Source: Dryomyza anilis (taxonomy: Eukaryota > Arthropoda > Insecta > Diptera > Dryomyzidae). From it: a stretch of 64,000 nucleotides of DNA. The notes under the pieces are model-generated. The model saw only the letters and a list, made by a program, of their open reading frames with translations. It made no database searches and had not been told where the DNA came from. The position numbers and the translations under genes are program-made. Where the stretch lies: positions 75,150,367 to 75,214,366 of the forward strand of contig OX638133.1 of the NCBI GenBank assembly GCA_951804985.1, written 5' to 3'. Positions 49,527-61,951 of this stretch are shown piece after piece; the first letter of the stretch is position 1, and the number at the start of each line of letters is the position of its first letter.

Positions 49527-51439
49527 CATCCTAGCATTATATATATTTAATGCATAATTTTTCACTGTAAATTTCATATAATTCGATCGGTGGGTTCCGG
49601 AATATTAAGGTTTGAATTGGCCGTAACTCCTAAACGGAGCGTCCTAGAGGGTCGAAAGTAGGCGAATTTTATATATATTTAATTCATAATTTTTCACTGT
49701 AAATTTCATATAATTCGATCGGTGGGTTCCGCAATAATAAGGTCTTGAAAATCGATTTTTGAAAATTTTCTTTAATTGGCCGTAACTCCTAAACGGAGCG
49801 TCGTAGAGGGTCGAAAGTAGGGGCATTTTATAGACATTTAATGCATAATTTTTCGCTGTAAATTTCATATAATTCGATCGGTGGGTTCCGGAATAATAAG
49901 GTTTTGAAAATCGGTTTTTAAAAATTTTCTTTAATTGGCCGTAACTCCTAAACGGATCGTCGTAGAGGGTCGACATTTAATGCATAATTTTTCGCTGTAA
50001 ATTTTGTATAATTCGATCGGTGGGTTCCGGAATAATAAGGTTTTGAAAATCGGTTTTTAAAAATTTTCTTTAATTGGCCGTAACTCCTAAACGGAGCGTC
50101 GTAGAGGGTCGAAAGTAGGGGCATTTTATAGACATTTAATGCATAATTTTTCGCTGTAAATTTCATATAATTCGATCGGTCCGGAATAATAAGGTTTTGA
50201 AAATCGGTTTTTAAAAATTTTCTTTAATTGGCCGTAACTCCTAAACGGAGCGTCGTAGAGGGTCGAAAGTAGGGGCATTTTATAGACATTTAATGCATAA
50301 TTTTTCGCTGTAAATTTCATATAATTCGATCGGTGGGTTTCGGAATTATAAGGTTTTGAAAATCGATTTTTAAAAATTTTCTTTAATTGGCCGTAACTCC
50401 AAAACGGAGCGTCGTAGAGGGTCGAAAGTAGGCGCATTTTATAGACATTTAATGCATTATTTTTCGCTGTAAATTTCATATAATTCGATCGGTGGGTTCC
50501 GGAATAATAAGGTTTTGAAAAGCGATAATAAGGTTTTGGAATAATAAGGTTTTGAAATACGGGCATTTTATAGACATTTAATTCATAATTTTTCACTGTA
50601 AATTTCATATAATTCGATCGGTGGGTTCCGCAATAATAAGGTTTTGAAAATCGATTTTTAAAAATTTTCTTTAATTGGCCGTAACTCCTAAACGGAGCGT
50701 CCTAGAGGATCGAAAGTAGGCGCATTTTATATATATTTAATGCATAATTTTTCACTGTAAATTTCATATAATTCGATCGGTGGGTTCCGCAATAATAAGG
50801 TTTTGGAAATCGATTTTTAAAAATTTTCTTTAATTGGCCGTAACTCCTAAACGGAGCGTCCTAGAGGGTCGAAAGTAGGCGAATTTTATATATATTTAAT
50901 TCATAATTTTTCACTGTAAATTTCATATAATTCGATCGGTGGGTTCCGCAATAATAAGGTTTTGAAAATCGATTTTTAAAATTTTTTTTAATTGGCCGTA
51001 ACTCCTAAACGGAGCGTCGTAGAGGGTCGAAAGTAGGGGCATTTTATAGACATTTAATGCATAATTTTTCGCTGTAAATTTTGTATAATTCGATCGGTGG
51101 GTTCCGGAATAATAAGGTTTTGAAAATCGGTTTTTTAAAAATTTTCTTTAATTGGCCGTAACTCCTAAACGGAGCGTCGTAGAAGGTCGAAAGTAGAGGC
51201 ATTTTATAGACATTTAATGCATAATTTTTCGCTGTAAATTTTGTATAATTCGATCGGTGGGTTCCGGAATAATAAGGTTTTGAAAATCGGTTTTTTTAAA
51301 AATGTTCTTTAATTGGCCGTAACTCCTAAACGGAGCGTCGTAGAGGGTCGAAAGTAGGGGCATTTTATAGACATTTAATGCATAATTTTTCGCTGTAAAT
51401 TTCATATAATTCGATCGGTGGGTTCCGGAATAATAAGGT

Positions 51440-53440
51440 TTTGAAAATCGATTTTTAAAAATTTTTCTTTAATTGGCCGTAACTCCTAAACGGAGCATCC
51501 TAGAGGGTCGAAAGTAGAGGCATTTTATAGACATTTAATGCATAATTTTTCGCTGTAAATTTTATATAATTCGATCGGTGGGTTCCGGAATAATAAGGTT
51601 TTGAAAATCGATTTTAAAAAATGTTCTTTAATTGGCCGTAACTCCTAAACGGAGCGTCCTAGAGGGTCGAAAGTAGGGGCATTTTATAGACATTTAATGC
51701 ATAATTTTTCGCTGTAAATTTCATATAATTCGATCGGTGGGTTTCGGAATAATAAGGTTTTGAAAATCGATTTTAAAAAATGTTCTTTAATTGGCCGTAA
51801 CTCCTAAACGGAGCGTCCTAGAGGGTCGAAAGTAGGGGCATTTTATAGACATTTAATGCATAATTTTTCGCTGTAAATTTCATATAATTCGATCGGTGGG
51901 TTTCGGAATAATAAGGTTTTGAAAATCGATTTTAAAAAATGTTCTTTAATTGGCCGTAACTCCTAAACGGAGCGTCCTAGAGGGTCGAAAGTAGGGGCAT
52001 TTTATAGACATTTAATGCATAATTTTTCGCTGTAAATTTCATATAATTCGATCGGTGGGTTTCGGAATAATAAGGTTTTGAAAATCGATTTTAAAAAATG
52101 TTCTTTAATTGGCCGTAACTCCTAAACGGAGCGTCCTAGAGGGTCGAAAGTAGGGGCATTTTATAGACATTTAATGCATAATTTTTCGCTGTAAATTTCA
52201 TATAATTCGATCGGTGGGTTTCGGAATAATAAGGTTTTGAAAATCGATTTTAAAAAATGTTCTTTAATTGGCCGTAACTCCTAAACGGAGCGTCCTAGAG
52301 GGTCGAAAGTAGGGGCATTTTATAGACATTTAATGCATATTTTTTCACTGTAAATTTCATATAATTCGATCGGTGGGTTTCGGAATAATAAGGTTTTGAA
52401 AATCGGTTTTTAAAAATTTTCTTTAATTGGCCGTAACTCCTAAACGGAGCGTCGTAGAGGGTCGACATTTAATGCATAATTTTTCGCTGTAAATTTTGTA
52501 TAATTCGATCGGTGGGTTCCGGAATAATAAGGTTTTGAAAATCGGTTTTTAAAAATTTTCTTTAATTGGCCGTAACTCCTAAACGGAGCGTCGTAGAGGG
52601 TCGAAAGTAGGGGCATTTTATAGACATTTAATGCATAATTTTTCGCTGTAAATTTCATATAATTCGATCGGTGGGTTCCGGAATAATAAGGTTTTGAAAA
52701 TCGATTTTTAAAAATTTTTCTTTAATTGGCCGTAACTCCTAAACGGAGCATCCTAGAGGGTCGAAAGTAGAGGCATTTTATAGACATTTAATGCATAATT
52801 TTTCGCTGTAAATTTTATATAATTCGATCGGTGGGTTCCGGAATAATAAGGTTTTGAAAATCGATTTTAAAAAATGATCTTTAATTGGCCGTAACTCCTA
52901 AACGGAGCGTCCTAGAGGGTCGAAAGTAGGGGCATTTTATAGACATTTAATGCATAATTTTTCGCTGTAAATTTCATATAATTCGATCGGTGGGTTTCGG
53001 AATAATAAGGTTTTGAAAATCGATTTTAAAAAATGTTCTTTAATTGGCCGTAACTCCTAAACGGAGCGTCCTAGAGGGTCGAAAGTAGGGGCATTTTATA
53101 GACATTTAATGCATAATTTTTCGCTGTAAATTTCATATAATTCGATCGGTGGGTTTCGGAATAATAAGGTTTTGAAAATCGATTTTAAAAAATGTTCTTT
53201 AATTGGCCGTAACTCCTAAACGGAGCGTCCTAGAGGGTCGAAAGTAGGGGAATTTTATAGACATTTAATGCATAATTTTTCGCTGTAAATTTCATATAAT
53301 TCGATCGGTGGGTTTCGGAATAATAAGGTTTTGAAAATCGATTTTAAAAAATGTTCTTTAATTGGCCGTAACTCCTAAACGGAGCGTCCTAGAGGGTCGA
53401 AAGTAGGGGCATTTTATAGACATTTAATGCATTATTTTTC
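51440..53440. repeat. Homogenised monomer run with ~1253-bp duplication
   Basis: Consecutive 159-bp monomers with TTTCGGAATAATAAGG and CGATTTTAAAAAATGTTC are near-identical between about 51.6 and 52.3 kb and again between 52.85 and 53.4 kb. The 'gcatcctagagggtcg' plus 'agtagaggc' marker at 51495 recurs at 52748 (1253 bp). Confidence 0.8.
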
Positions 53441-53639
53441 GCTGTAAATTTCATATAATTCGATCTTTGGGTTCCGGAATAATAAGGTTTTGAAAATCAA
53501 TTTTTAAAAATTTTTCTTTAATTGGCCGTAACTCCTAAACGGAGCGTCCTAGAGGGTCGAAAGTAGGGGCATTTTATAGACATTTAATGCATAATTTTTC
53601 GCTGTAAATTTCATATAATTCGATCGGTGGGTTCCGGAA

Positions 53640-54840
53640 TAATAAGGTTTGAATTGGCCGTAACTCCTAAACGGAGCGTCCTAGAGGGTCGAAAGTAGGG
53701 GCATTTTATATATATTTAATGCATAATTTTTCACTGTAAATTTCATATAATTCGATCGGTGGGTTCTGGAATATTAAGGTTTGAATTGGCCGTAACTACT
53801 AAACGGAGCGTCCTAGAGGGTCGAAAGTAGGGGCATTTTATAGACATTTAATGCATAATTTTTCGCTGTAAATTTCATATAATTCGATCGGTGGGTTCCG
53901 GAATAATAAGGTTTTGAAAATCGTTTTTTAAAAATTTTTCTTTAATTGGCCGTAACTCCTAAACGGAGCATCCTAGAGGGTCGAAAGTAGGGGCATTTTA
54001 TATATATTTAATGCATAATTTTTCACTGTAAATTTCATATAATTCGATCGGTGGGTTCTGGAATATTAAGGTTTGAATTGGCCGTAACTACTAAACGGAG
54101 CGTCCTAGAGGGTCGAAAGTAGGGGCATTTTATAGACATTTAATGCATAATTTTTCGCTGTAAATTTCATATAATTCGATCGGTGGGTTCCGGAATAATA
54201 AGGTTTTGAAAATCGATTTTTAAACATTTTCTTTAATTGGCCGTAACTCCTAAACGGAGCGTCCTAGAGGGTCGAAAGTAGGGGCATTTTATATATATTT
54301 AATGCATAATTTTTCACTGTAAATTTCATATAATTCGATCGGTGGGTTCTGGAATATTAAGGTTTGAATTGGCCGTAACTACTAAACGGAGCGTCCTAGA
54401 GGGTCGAAAGTAGGGGCATTTTATAGACATTTAATGCATAATTTTTCGCTGTAATTTTCATATAATTCGATCGGTGGGTTCCGGAATAATAAGGTTTTGA
54501 AAATCGTTTTTTAAAAATTTTTCTTTAATTGGCCGTAACTCCTAAACGGAGCATCCTAGAGGGTCGAAAGTAGGGGCATTTTATATATATTTAATGCATA
54601 ATTTTTCACTGTAAATTTCATATAATTCGATCGGTGGGTTCTGGAATATTAAGGTTTGAATTGGCCGTAACTACTAAACGGAGCGTCCTAGAGGGTCGAA
54701 AGTAGGGGCATTTTATAGACATTTAATGCATAATTTTTCGCTGTAAATTTCATATAATTCGATCGGTGGGTTCCGGAATAATAAGGTTTTGAAAATCGAT
54801 TTTTAAACATTTTCTTTAATTGGCCGTAACTCCTAAACGG
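53640..54840. repeat. 292-bp dimeric higher-order repeat, about four copies
   Basis: GGGTTCTGGAATATTAAGG with the shortened junction 'ggtttgaattggccg' occurs at 53761, 54053, 54344 and 54636, spacings 292, 291 and 292. Each unit is one full 159-bp monomer plus one shortened monomer lacking most of the AT-rich central segment. Confidence 0.92.
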
Positions 54841-57800
54841 AGCGTCCTAGAGGGTCGAAAGTAGGGGCATTTTATAGACATTTAATGCATAATTTTTCGC
54901 TGTAAATTTCATATAATTCGATCGGTGGGTTTCGGAATAATAAGGTTTTGAAAATTGATTTTAAAAAATGTTCTTTAATTGGCCGTAACTCCTAAACGGA
55001 GCGTCCTAGAGGGTCGAAAGTAGGGGCATTTTATAGACATTTAATGCATAATTTTTCGCTGTAAATTTCATATAATTCGATCGGTGGGTTTCGGAATAAT
55101 AAGGTTTTGAAAATTGATTTTAAAAAATGTTCTTTAATTGGCCGTAACTCCTAAACGGAGCGTCCTAGAGGGTCGAAAGTAGGGGCATTTTATAGACATT
55201 TAATGCATAATTTTTCGCTGTAAATTTCATATAATTCGATCGGTGGGTTCCGGAATAATAAGGTTTTGAAAATCGGTTTTAAAAATTTTCTTTAATTGGC
55301 CGTAACTCCTAAACGGAGCGTCGTAGAGGGTCGAAAGTAGGGGCATTTTATAGACATTTAATGCATAATTTTTCGCTGTAAATTTTGTATAATTCGATTG
55401 GTGGGTTCCGGAATAATAAGGTTTTGAAAATCGGTTTTTAAAAATTTTCTTTAATTGGCCGTAACTCCTAAACGGAGCGTCGTAGAGGGTCGAAAGTAGG
55501 GGCATTTTATAGACATTTAATGCATAATTTTTCGCTGTAAATTTTGTATAATTCGATCGGTGGGTTCCGGAATAATAAGGTTTTGAAAATCGGTTTTTAA
55601 AAATTTTTCTTTTGGCCGTAACTCCTAAACGGAGCGTCGTAGAGGGTCGAAAGTAGGGGCATTTTATAGACATTTAATGCATAATTTTTCGCTGTAAATT
55701 TTGTATAATTCGATCGGTGGGTTCCGGAATAATAAGGTTTTGAAAATCGGTTTTTAAAAATTTTCTTTAATTGGCCGTAACTCCTAAACGGAGCGTCGTA
55801 GAGGGTCGAAAGTAGGGGCATTTTATAGACATTTAATGCATAATTTTTCGCTGTAAATTTTGTATAATTCGATCGGTGGGTTCCGGAATAATAAGGTTTT
55901 GAAAATCGGTTTTTAAAAATTTTCTTTAATTGGCCGTAACTCCTAAACGGAGCGTCCTAGAGGGTCGAAAGTAGGCGCATTTTATAGACATTTAATGCAT
56001 AATTCTTTGCTGTAAATTTTGTATAATTCGATCGGTGGGTTCCGCAATAATAAGGTTTTGAAAATCGGTTTTTAAAAATTTTCTTTAATTGGCCGTAACT
56101 CCTAAACGGAGCGTCGTAGAGGGTCGAAAGTAGGGGCATTTTATAGACATTTAATGCATAATTTTTCGCTGTAAATTTTGTATAATTCGATCGGTGGGTT
56201 CCGGAATAATAAGGTTTTGAAAATCGGTTTTTAAAAATTTTCTTTAATTGGCCGTAACTCCTAAACGGAGCGTCGTAGAGGGTCGAAAGTAGGGGCATTT
56301 TATAGACATTTAATGCATAATTTTTCACTGTAAATTTTGTATAATTCGATCGGTGGGTTCCGGAATAATAAGGTTTTGAAAATCGGTTTTTAAAAATTTT
56401 CTTTAATTGGCCGTAACTCCTAAACGGAGCGTCGTAGAGGGTCGAAAGTAGGGGCATTTTATAGACATTTAATGCATAATTTTTCGCTGTAAATTTTGTA
56501 TAATTCGATCGGTGGGTTCCGGAATAATAAGGTTTTGAAAATCGGTTTTTAAAAATTTTCTTTAATTGGCCGTAACTCCTAAACGGAGCGTCGAAAGTAG
56601 GGGCATTTTATAGACATTTAATGCATAATTTTTCACTGTAAATTTCATATAATTCGATCGGTGGGTTCCGGAATAATAAGGTTTTTAAAATCGATTTTTC
56701 AACATTTTCTTTAATTGGCCGTAACTCCTAAACGGAGGTTTTGAAAATCGATTTTTAAAAATGTTCTTTAATTGGCCGTAACTCCTAAACGGAGCGTCCT
56801 AGAGGGTCGAAAGTAGGGGCATTTTATAGACATCGATCGGTGGGTTCCGGAATAATAAGGTTTTGAAAATCGATTTTTAAAACTTTTCTTTAATTGGCCG
56901 TAACTCCTGAACGGAGCGTCCTAGAGGGTCGAAAGTAGGGGCATTTTATAGACATTTAATTCGTAATTTTTCGCTGTAAATTTCATATAATTCGATCGGT
57001 GGGTTCCGGAATAAAACGGTTTTTAAAATCGATTTTTAAAAATTTTCTTTAATTGGCCGTAACTCCTAAACGGAGCGTCCTAGAGGGTCGAAAGTAGGGG
57101 CATTTCATAGACATTTAATTCATAATTTTTCGCTGTAAATTTCATATTATTCGATCGGTGGGTTCTGGAATAAGAAGGTTTTGAAAATCGATTTTTAAAA
57201 ATTTTCTTTAATTGGCCGTAACTCCTAAACGGAGCGTCCTAGAGGGTCGAAAGTTGGGGCATTTTATATATATTTAATGCATAATTTTTCACTGTAAATT
57301 TCATATAATTCGATTGGTGGATTTCGGAAAAATAAGGTTTTGAAAATCGATTTTTAAAAATTTTCTTTAATTGGCAGTAGGGGCATTTTATAGACATTTA
57401 ATGCATCGACTTTTAAAACATGGGTTTCGGAATAATAAGGTTTTGAAAATCGATTTTTAAATTTTTTTCTTTAATTGGCCGTAACTAAACGGAGCGTCGT
57501 AGAGGGTCGAAAGTAGGGGCATTTTATAGACATTTAATGCATAATTTTTCGCTGTAAATTTCATATAATTCGATCGGTGGGTTCTGGAATAAGAAGGTTT
57601 TGAAAATCGAATTTTAAAAATTTTCTTTATTGGCCGTAAATCCTAAAGGGAGCGTACTAGAGGGTCGAAAGTAGGCGCATTTTATAGACATTTAATGCAT
57701 AATTTTTCGCTGTAAATTTCATATAATTCGATCGGTGGGTTCCGGAATAATAAGGTTTTGAAAATCGATTTTTAAAAATTTTCTTTAATTGGCAGTAGGG

Positions 57801-60039
57801 GCATTTTATAGACATTTAATGCATCGACTTTTAAAACATGGGTTTCGGAATAATAAGGTTTTGAAAATCGATTTTTAAATTTTTTTCTTTAATTGGCCGT
57901 AACTAAACGGAGCGTCGTAGAGGGTCGAAAGTAGGGGCATTTTATAGACATTTAATGCATAATTTTTTACTGTAAATTTCATATAATTCGATCGGTGGGT
58001 TCCGGAATAATAAGGTTTTGAAAATCGATTTTTAAAAATTTTCTTTAATTGGCCGTAACTCCTTAACGGAGCGTCGTAGAGGGTCGAAAGTAGGGGCATT
58101 TTATATATATTTAATGCATAATTTTTCGCTGTAAATTTCATATAATTCGATCGGTGGGTTCCGGAATAAGAAGGTTTTGAAAATCGAATTTTAAAAATTT
58201 TCTTTAATTGGCCGTAACTCCTAAACGGAGCGTCCTAGAGGGTCAAAGGTAGGGGCATTTTATAGACATTTAATGCATAATTTTTCGCTGTAAATTTCAT
58301 ATAATTCGATCGGTGGGTTCTGGAATAAGAAGGTTTTGAAAATCGAATTTTAAAAATTTTCTTTATTGGCCGTAAATCCTAAAGGGAGCGTACTAGAGGG
58401 TCGAAAGTAGGCGCATTTTATAGACATTTAATGCATAATTTTTCGCTGTAAATTTCATATAATTCGATCGGTGGGTTCCGGAATAATAAGGTTTTGAAAA
58501 TCGATTTTTAAAAATTTTCTTTAATTGGCCGTAACTCCTAAACGGAGCGTCCTAGAGGGTCGAAAGTAGGGGCATTTTATAGACATTTAATTCATAATTT
58601 TTCGCTGTAAATTTCATATAATTCGATCGGTGGGTTTCGGAATAATATGGTTTTTAAAATAGATTTTTAAAAATTTTCTTTAACTTTCCGTAACTACTAA
58701 ACGGAGTGTCCTAGAGGGTCGAACGTAGGGGCATTTCATAGACATTTAATTCATAATTTTTCGATGTAAATTTCATATAATTCGATCGGTGGGTTCCAGA
58801 ATAATTATGTTTTAAAAGTCGATTTTGAAAATTGTTCTTTAAATGGCCGTAACTCCTAAACAGAGCGTACTAGAGGGTCGAAAGTAGGCGCATTTTATAG
58901 ACATTTAATGCATAATTTTTCTCTGTAAATTTTATATAATTCGATCGGTGGGTTTCGGAATAATAAGGTTTTGAAAATCGATTTTTATATTTTTTTCTTT
59001 TATTGGCCGTAACTAAACGGAGCGTCGTAGAGGGTCGAAAGTAGGGGCATTTTATAGACATTTAATGCATAATTTTTTACTGTAAATTTCATATAATTCG
59101 ATCGGTGGGTTTCGGAATAATAAGGTTTTGAAAATCGATTTTTAAAAATTTTCTTTAATTGGCCGTAACTCCTAAACGGAGCGTCGTAGAGGGTCGAAAG
59201 TAGGCGCATTTTATATATATTTAATGCATAATTTTTCACTGTAAATTTCATATAATTCGATCGGTGGGTTTCGGAATAATATGGTTTTTAAAATCGATTT
59301 TTAAAAATTTTCTTTAACTGGCTGTAACTCCTAAACGGAGCGTCCTAGAGGGTCGAAAGTAGGGGCATTTCATAGACATTTAATTCATAATTTTTCGCTG
59401 TAAATTTCATATAATTCGATCGGTGGGTTTCGGAATTATAAGGTTTTGAAAATCGATTTTTAAAAATTTTCTTTAATTGGCCGTAACTCCTAAACGGAGC
59501 GTCCTAGAGGGTCATAATTTTTCACTGTAAATTTCATATAATTCGATCGGTGGGTTCCGGAATAATAAGGTTTTGAAAATCGATTTTTAAAAATTTTCTT
59601 TAATTGGCCGTAACTCCTAAACGGAGCGTCCTAGAGGGTCGAAAGTAGGGGCATTTTATAGACATTTAATTCATAATTTTTCGCTGTAAATTTCATATAA
59701 TTCGATCGGTGGGTTCCGGAATAATAAGATTTTGAAAATCGATTTTAAAAATTTTCTTTAATTGGCCGTAACTCCTAAACGGAGCATCCTAGAGGATCGA
59801 AAGTAGGGGCATCTTATAGACATTTAATGCATAATTTTTCGCTGTAGATTTCATATAATTCGATCGGTGGGTTCCGGAATAAGAAGGTTTTGAAAATCGA
59901 ATTTTAAAAATTTTCTTTAATTGGCCGTAACTCCTAAACGGAGCGTCTTAGAGGGTCAAAGGTAGGGGCATTTTATAGACATTTAATGCATAATTTTTCG
60001 CTGTAAATTTCATATAATTCGATCGGTGGGTTTCGGAAT

Positions 60040-61770
60040 AATAAGGTTTTGAAAATCGAAAATCACATTTTATATCGATTTTTAAAAATTTTCTTTAATT
60101 GGCCGTAGCTCCTAAACGGAGCGTCCTAGAGGGTCGAAAGTAGGCGCATCTTATAGACATTTAATGCATAATTTTGCTGTAAATTTCGGTTTTTAAAAAT
60201 TTTCTTTAATTGGCCGTAACTCCTAAACGGAGCGTCCTAGAGGGTCGAAAGTAGGGGCATTTTATAGACATTTAATGCATAATTTTTCGCTGTAGATTTC
60301 ATATAATTCGATCGGTGGGTTTCGGAATAATATGGTTTTTAAAATCGATTTTTAAAAATTTTCTTTAACTGGCTGTAACTCCTAAACGGAGCGTCCTAGA
60401 GGGTCGAAAGTAGGGGCATTTTATAGACATTTAATGCATAATTTTTCGCTGTAAATTTCATATAATTCGATCGGTGGGTTTCGGAATAATAAGGTTTTGA
60501 AAATCGAAAATCACATTTTATATCGATTTTTAAAAATTTTCTTTAATTGGCCGTAACTCCTAAACGGAGCGTCCTAGAGGGTCATAATTTTTCACTGTAA
60601 ATTTCATATAATTCGATCGGTGGGTTCCGGAATAATAAGGTTTTGAAAATCGATTTTTAAAAATTTTCTTTAATTGGCCGTAACTCCTAAACGGAGCGTC
60701 CTAGAGGGTCAAAGGTAGGGGCATTTTATAGACATTTAATGCATAATTTTTCGCTGTAAATTTCATATAATTCGATCGGTGGGTTTCGGAATAATAAGGT
60801 TTTGAAAATCGAAAATCACATTTTATATCGATTTTTAAAAATTTTCTTTAATTGGCCGTAGCTCCTAAACGGAGCGTCCTAGAGGGTCGAAAGTAGGCGC
60901 ATCTTATAGACATTTAATGCATAATTTTGCTGTAAATTTCGGTTTTTAAAAATTTTCTTTAATTGGCCGTAACTCCTAAACGGAGCGTCCTAGAGGGTCG
61001 AAAGTAGGGGCATTTTATAGACATTTAATGCATAATTTTTCGCTGTAGATTTCATATAATTCGATCGGTGGGTTTCGGAATAATATGGTTTTTAAAATCG
61101 ATTTTTAAAAATTTTCTTTAACTGGCTGTAACTCCTAAACGGAGCGTCCTAGAGGGTCGAAAGTAGGGGCATTTTATAGACATTTAATGCATAATTTTTC
61201 GCTGTAAATTTCATATAATTCGATCGGTGGGTTTCGGAATAATAAGGTTTTGAAAATCGAAAATCACATTTTATATCGATTTTTAAAAATTTTCTTTAAT
61301 TGGCCGTAACTCCTAAACGGAGCGTCCTAGAGGGTCATAATTTTTCACTGTAAATTTCATATAATTCGATCGGTGGGTTCCGGAATAATAAGGTTTTGAA
61401 AATCGATTTTTAAAAATTTTCTTTAATTGGCCGTAACTCCTAAACGGAGCGTCCTAGAGGGTCAAAGGTAGGGGCATTTTATAGACATTTAATGCATAAT
61501 TTTTCGCTGTAAATTTCATATAATTCGATCGGTGGGTTTCGGAATAATAAGGTTTTGAAAATCGAAAATCACATTTATATCGATTTTTAAAAATTTTCTT
61601 TAATTGGCCGTAGCTCCTAAACGGAGCGTCCTAGAGGGTCGAAAGTAGGCGCATCTTATAGACATTTAATGCATAATTTTGCTGTAAATTTCGATTTTTA
61701 AAAATTTTCTTTAATTGGCCGTAACTCCTAAACGGAGCGTCCTAGAGGGTCGAAAGTAGACATTTAATGC
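60040..61770. repeat. 753-bp higher-order repeat near the right edge of the array
   Basis: The insertion-like word AATCACATTT(T)ATATCG occurs at 60061, 60509, 60814, 61262 and 61567. Spacings alternate 448, 305, 448, 305, so the repeat unit is 753 bp, present in about 2.3 copies. It includes monomers shortened at 'ataattttgctgtaaatttcg'. Confidence 0.93.
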
Positions 61771-61951
61771 ATAATTTTTCGCTGGAAATTTCATATAATT
61801 CGATCGGTGGGTTCCGGAATAATAAGGTTTTTAAAATCGATTTTTCAAAATTTTCTTTAATTGGCCGTAATTCCTAAACGGAGCGTTTATAGACATTTAA
61901 TGCATAATTTTTCACAGTCAATTTCATATAATACAGGTTTATACAATTATG

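Larger units (their letters stand above)
43452..56620 (-). repeat. Satellite subfamily with a continuous reverse-strand reading frame
   Basis: Many monomers here carry GTCGTAGAG instead of GTCCTAGAG, ATCGGTTTTT instead of ATCGATTTTT, and TTTTGTATAA instead of TTTCATATAA. On the minus strand the first change turns TAG into TAC (Tyr), the second is synonymous (AAT/AAC, Asn) and the third turns ATG into ACA. As the monomer is 53 codons, frames run on through several monomers: 46567-47130 (187 codons), 45710-46462 (250) and 48417-49247 (276). No homology, signal peptide or independent coding evidence is seen, so these are not called as genes. Confidence 0.85.
18160..61932. repeat. 159-bp satellite DNA array, ~43.8 kb, ~275 monomer equivalents
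   Basis: Successive starts of CGCTGTAAATTTCATATAAT at 18432, 18591 and 18750, then the CACTG form at 18909, give an exact 159-bp period. All monomers lie in one orientation. Landmarks in order are: CGATCGGTGGG, TTCCGGAA (palindrome), AATAAGG, AAAATCGATTTT (palindrome), AAAAATTTTCTTTAATT, GGCCGTAACTCCTAAACGGA (small stem CTCC/GGAG), TCGAAAGTAGGGGCATTTTA and TTTAATGCATAATTTTT. Variation is mostly single bases and segment deletions, with local higher-order repeats. No transposon interrupts it. The size, AT-richness and near-nucleosomal monomer length suit a centromeric or pericentromeric satellite; location is inference. I do not recognise it as a named family. Confidence 0.98.

Noticed and set aside
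18228..59251. Many short minus-strand open frames (60-276 codons) in the satellite as protein-coding genes
   Set aside because: All are the same 53-codon satellite period read through variable numbers of monomers, with starts and ends set by random indels and the TAG variant. No recognisable domain is present. They are reported as a property of a subfamily, not as genes.
18160..61932. CENP-B box in the satellite monomer
   Set aside because: The best match, around ATTCGATCGGTGGGTTC, has TTCG but fails the required A and CGGG positions of NTTCGNNNNANNCGGGN.
18160..61932. CRISPR-like array
   Set aside because: The repeats are contiguous 159-bp monomers with no unique spacers, in a clearly eukaryotic context.
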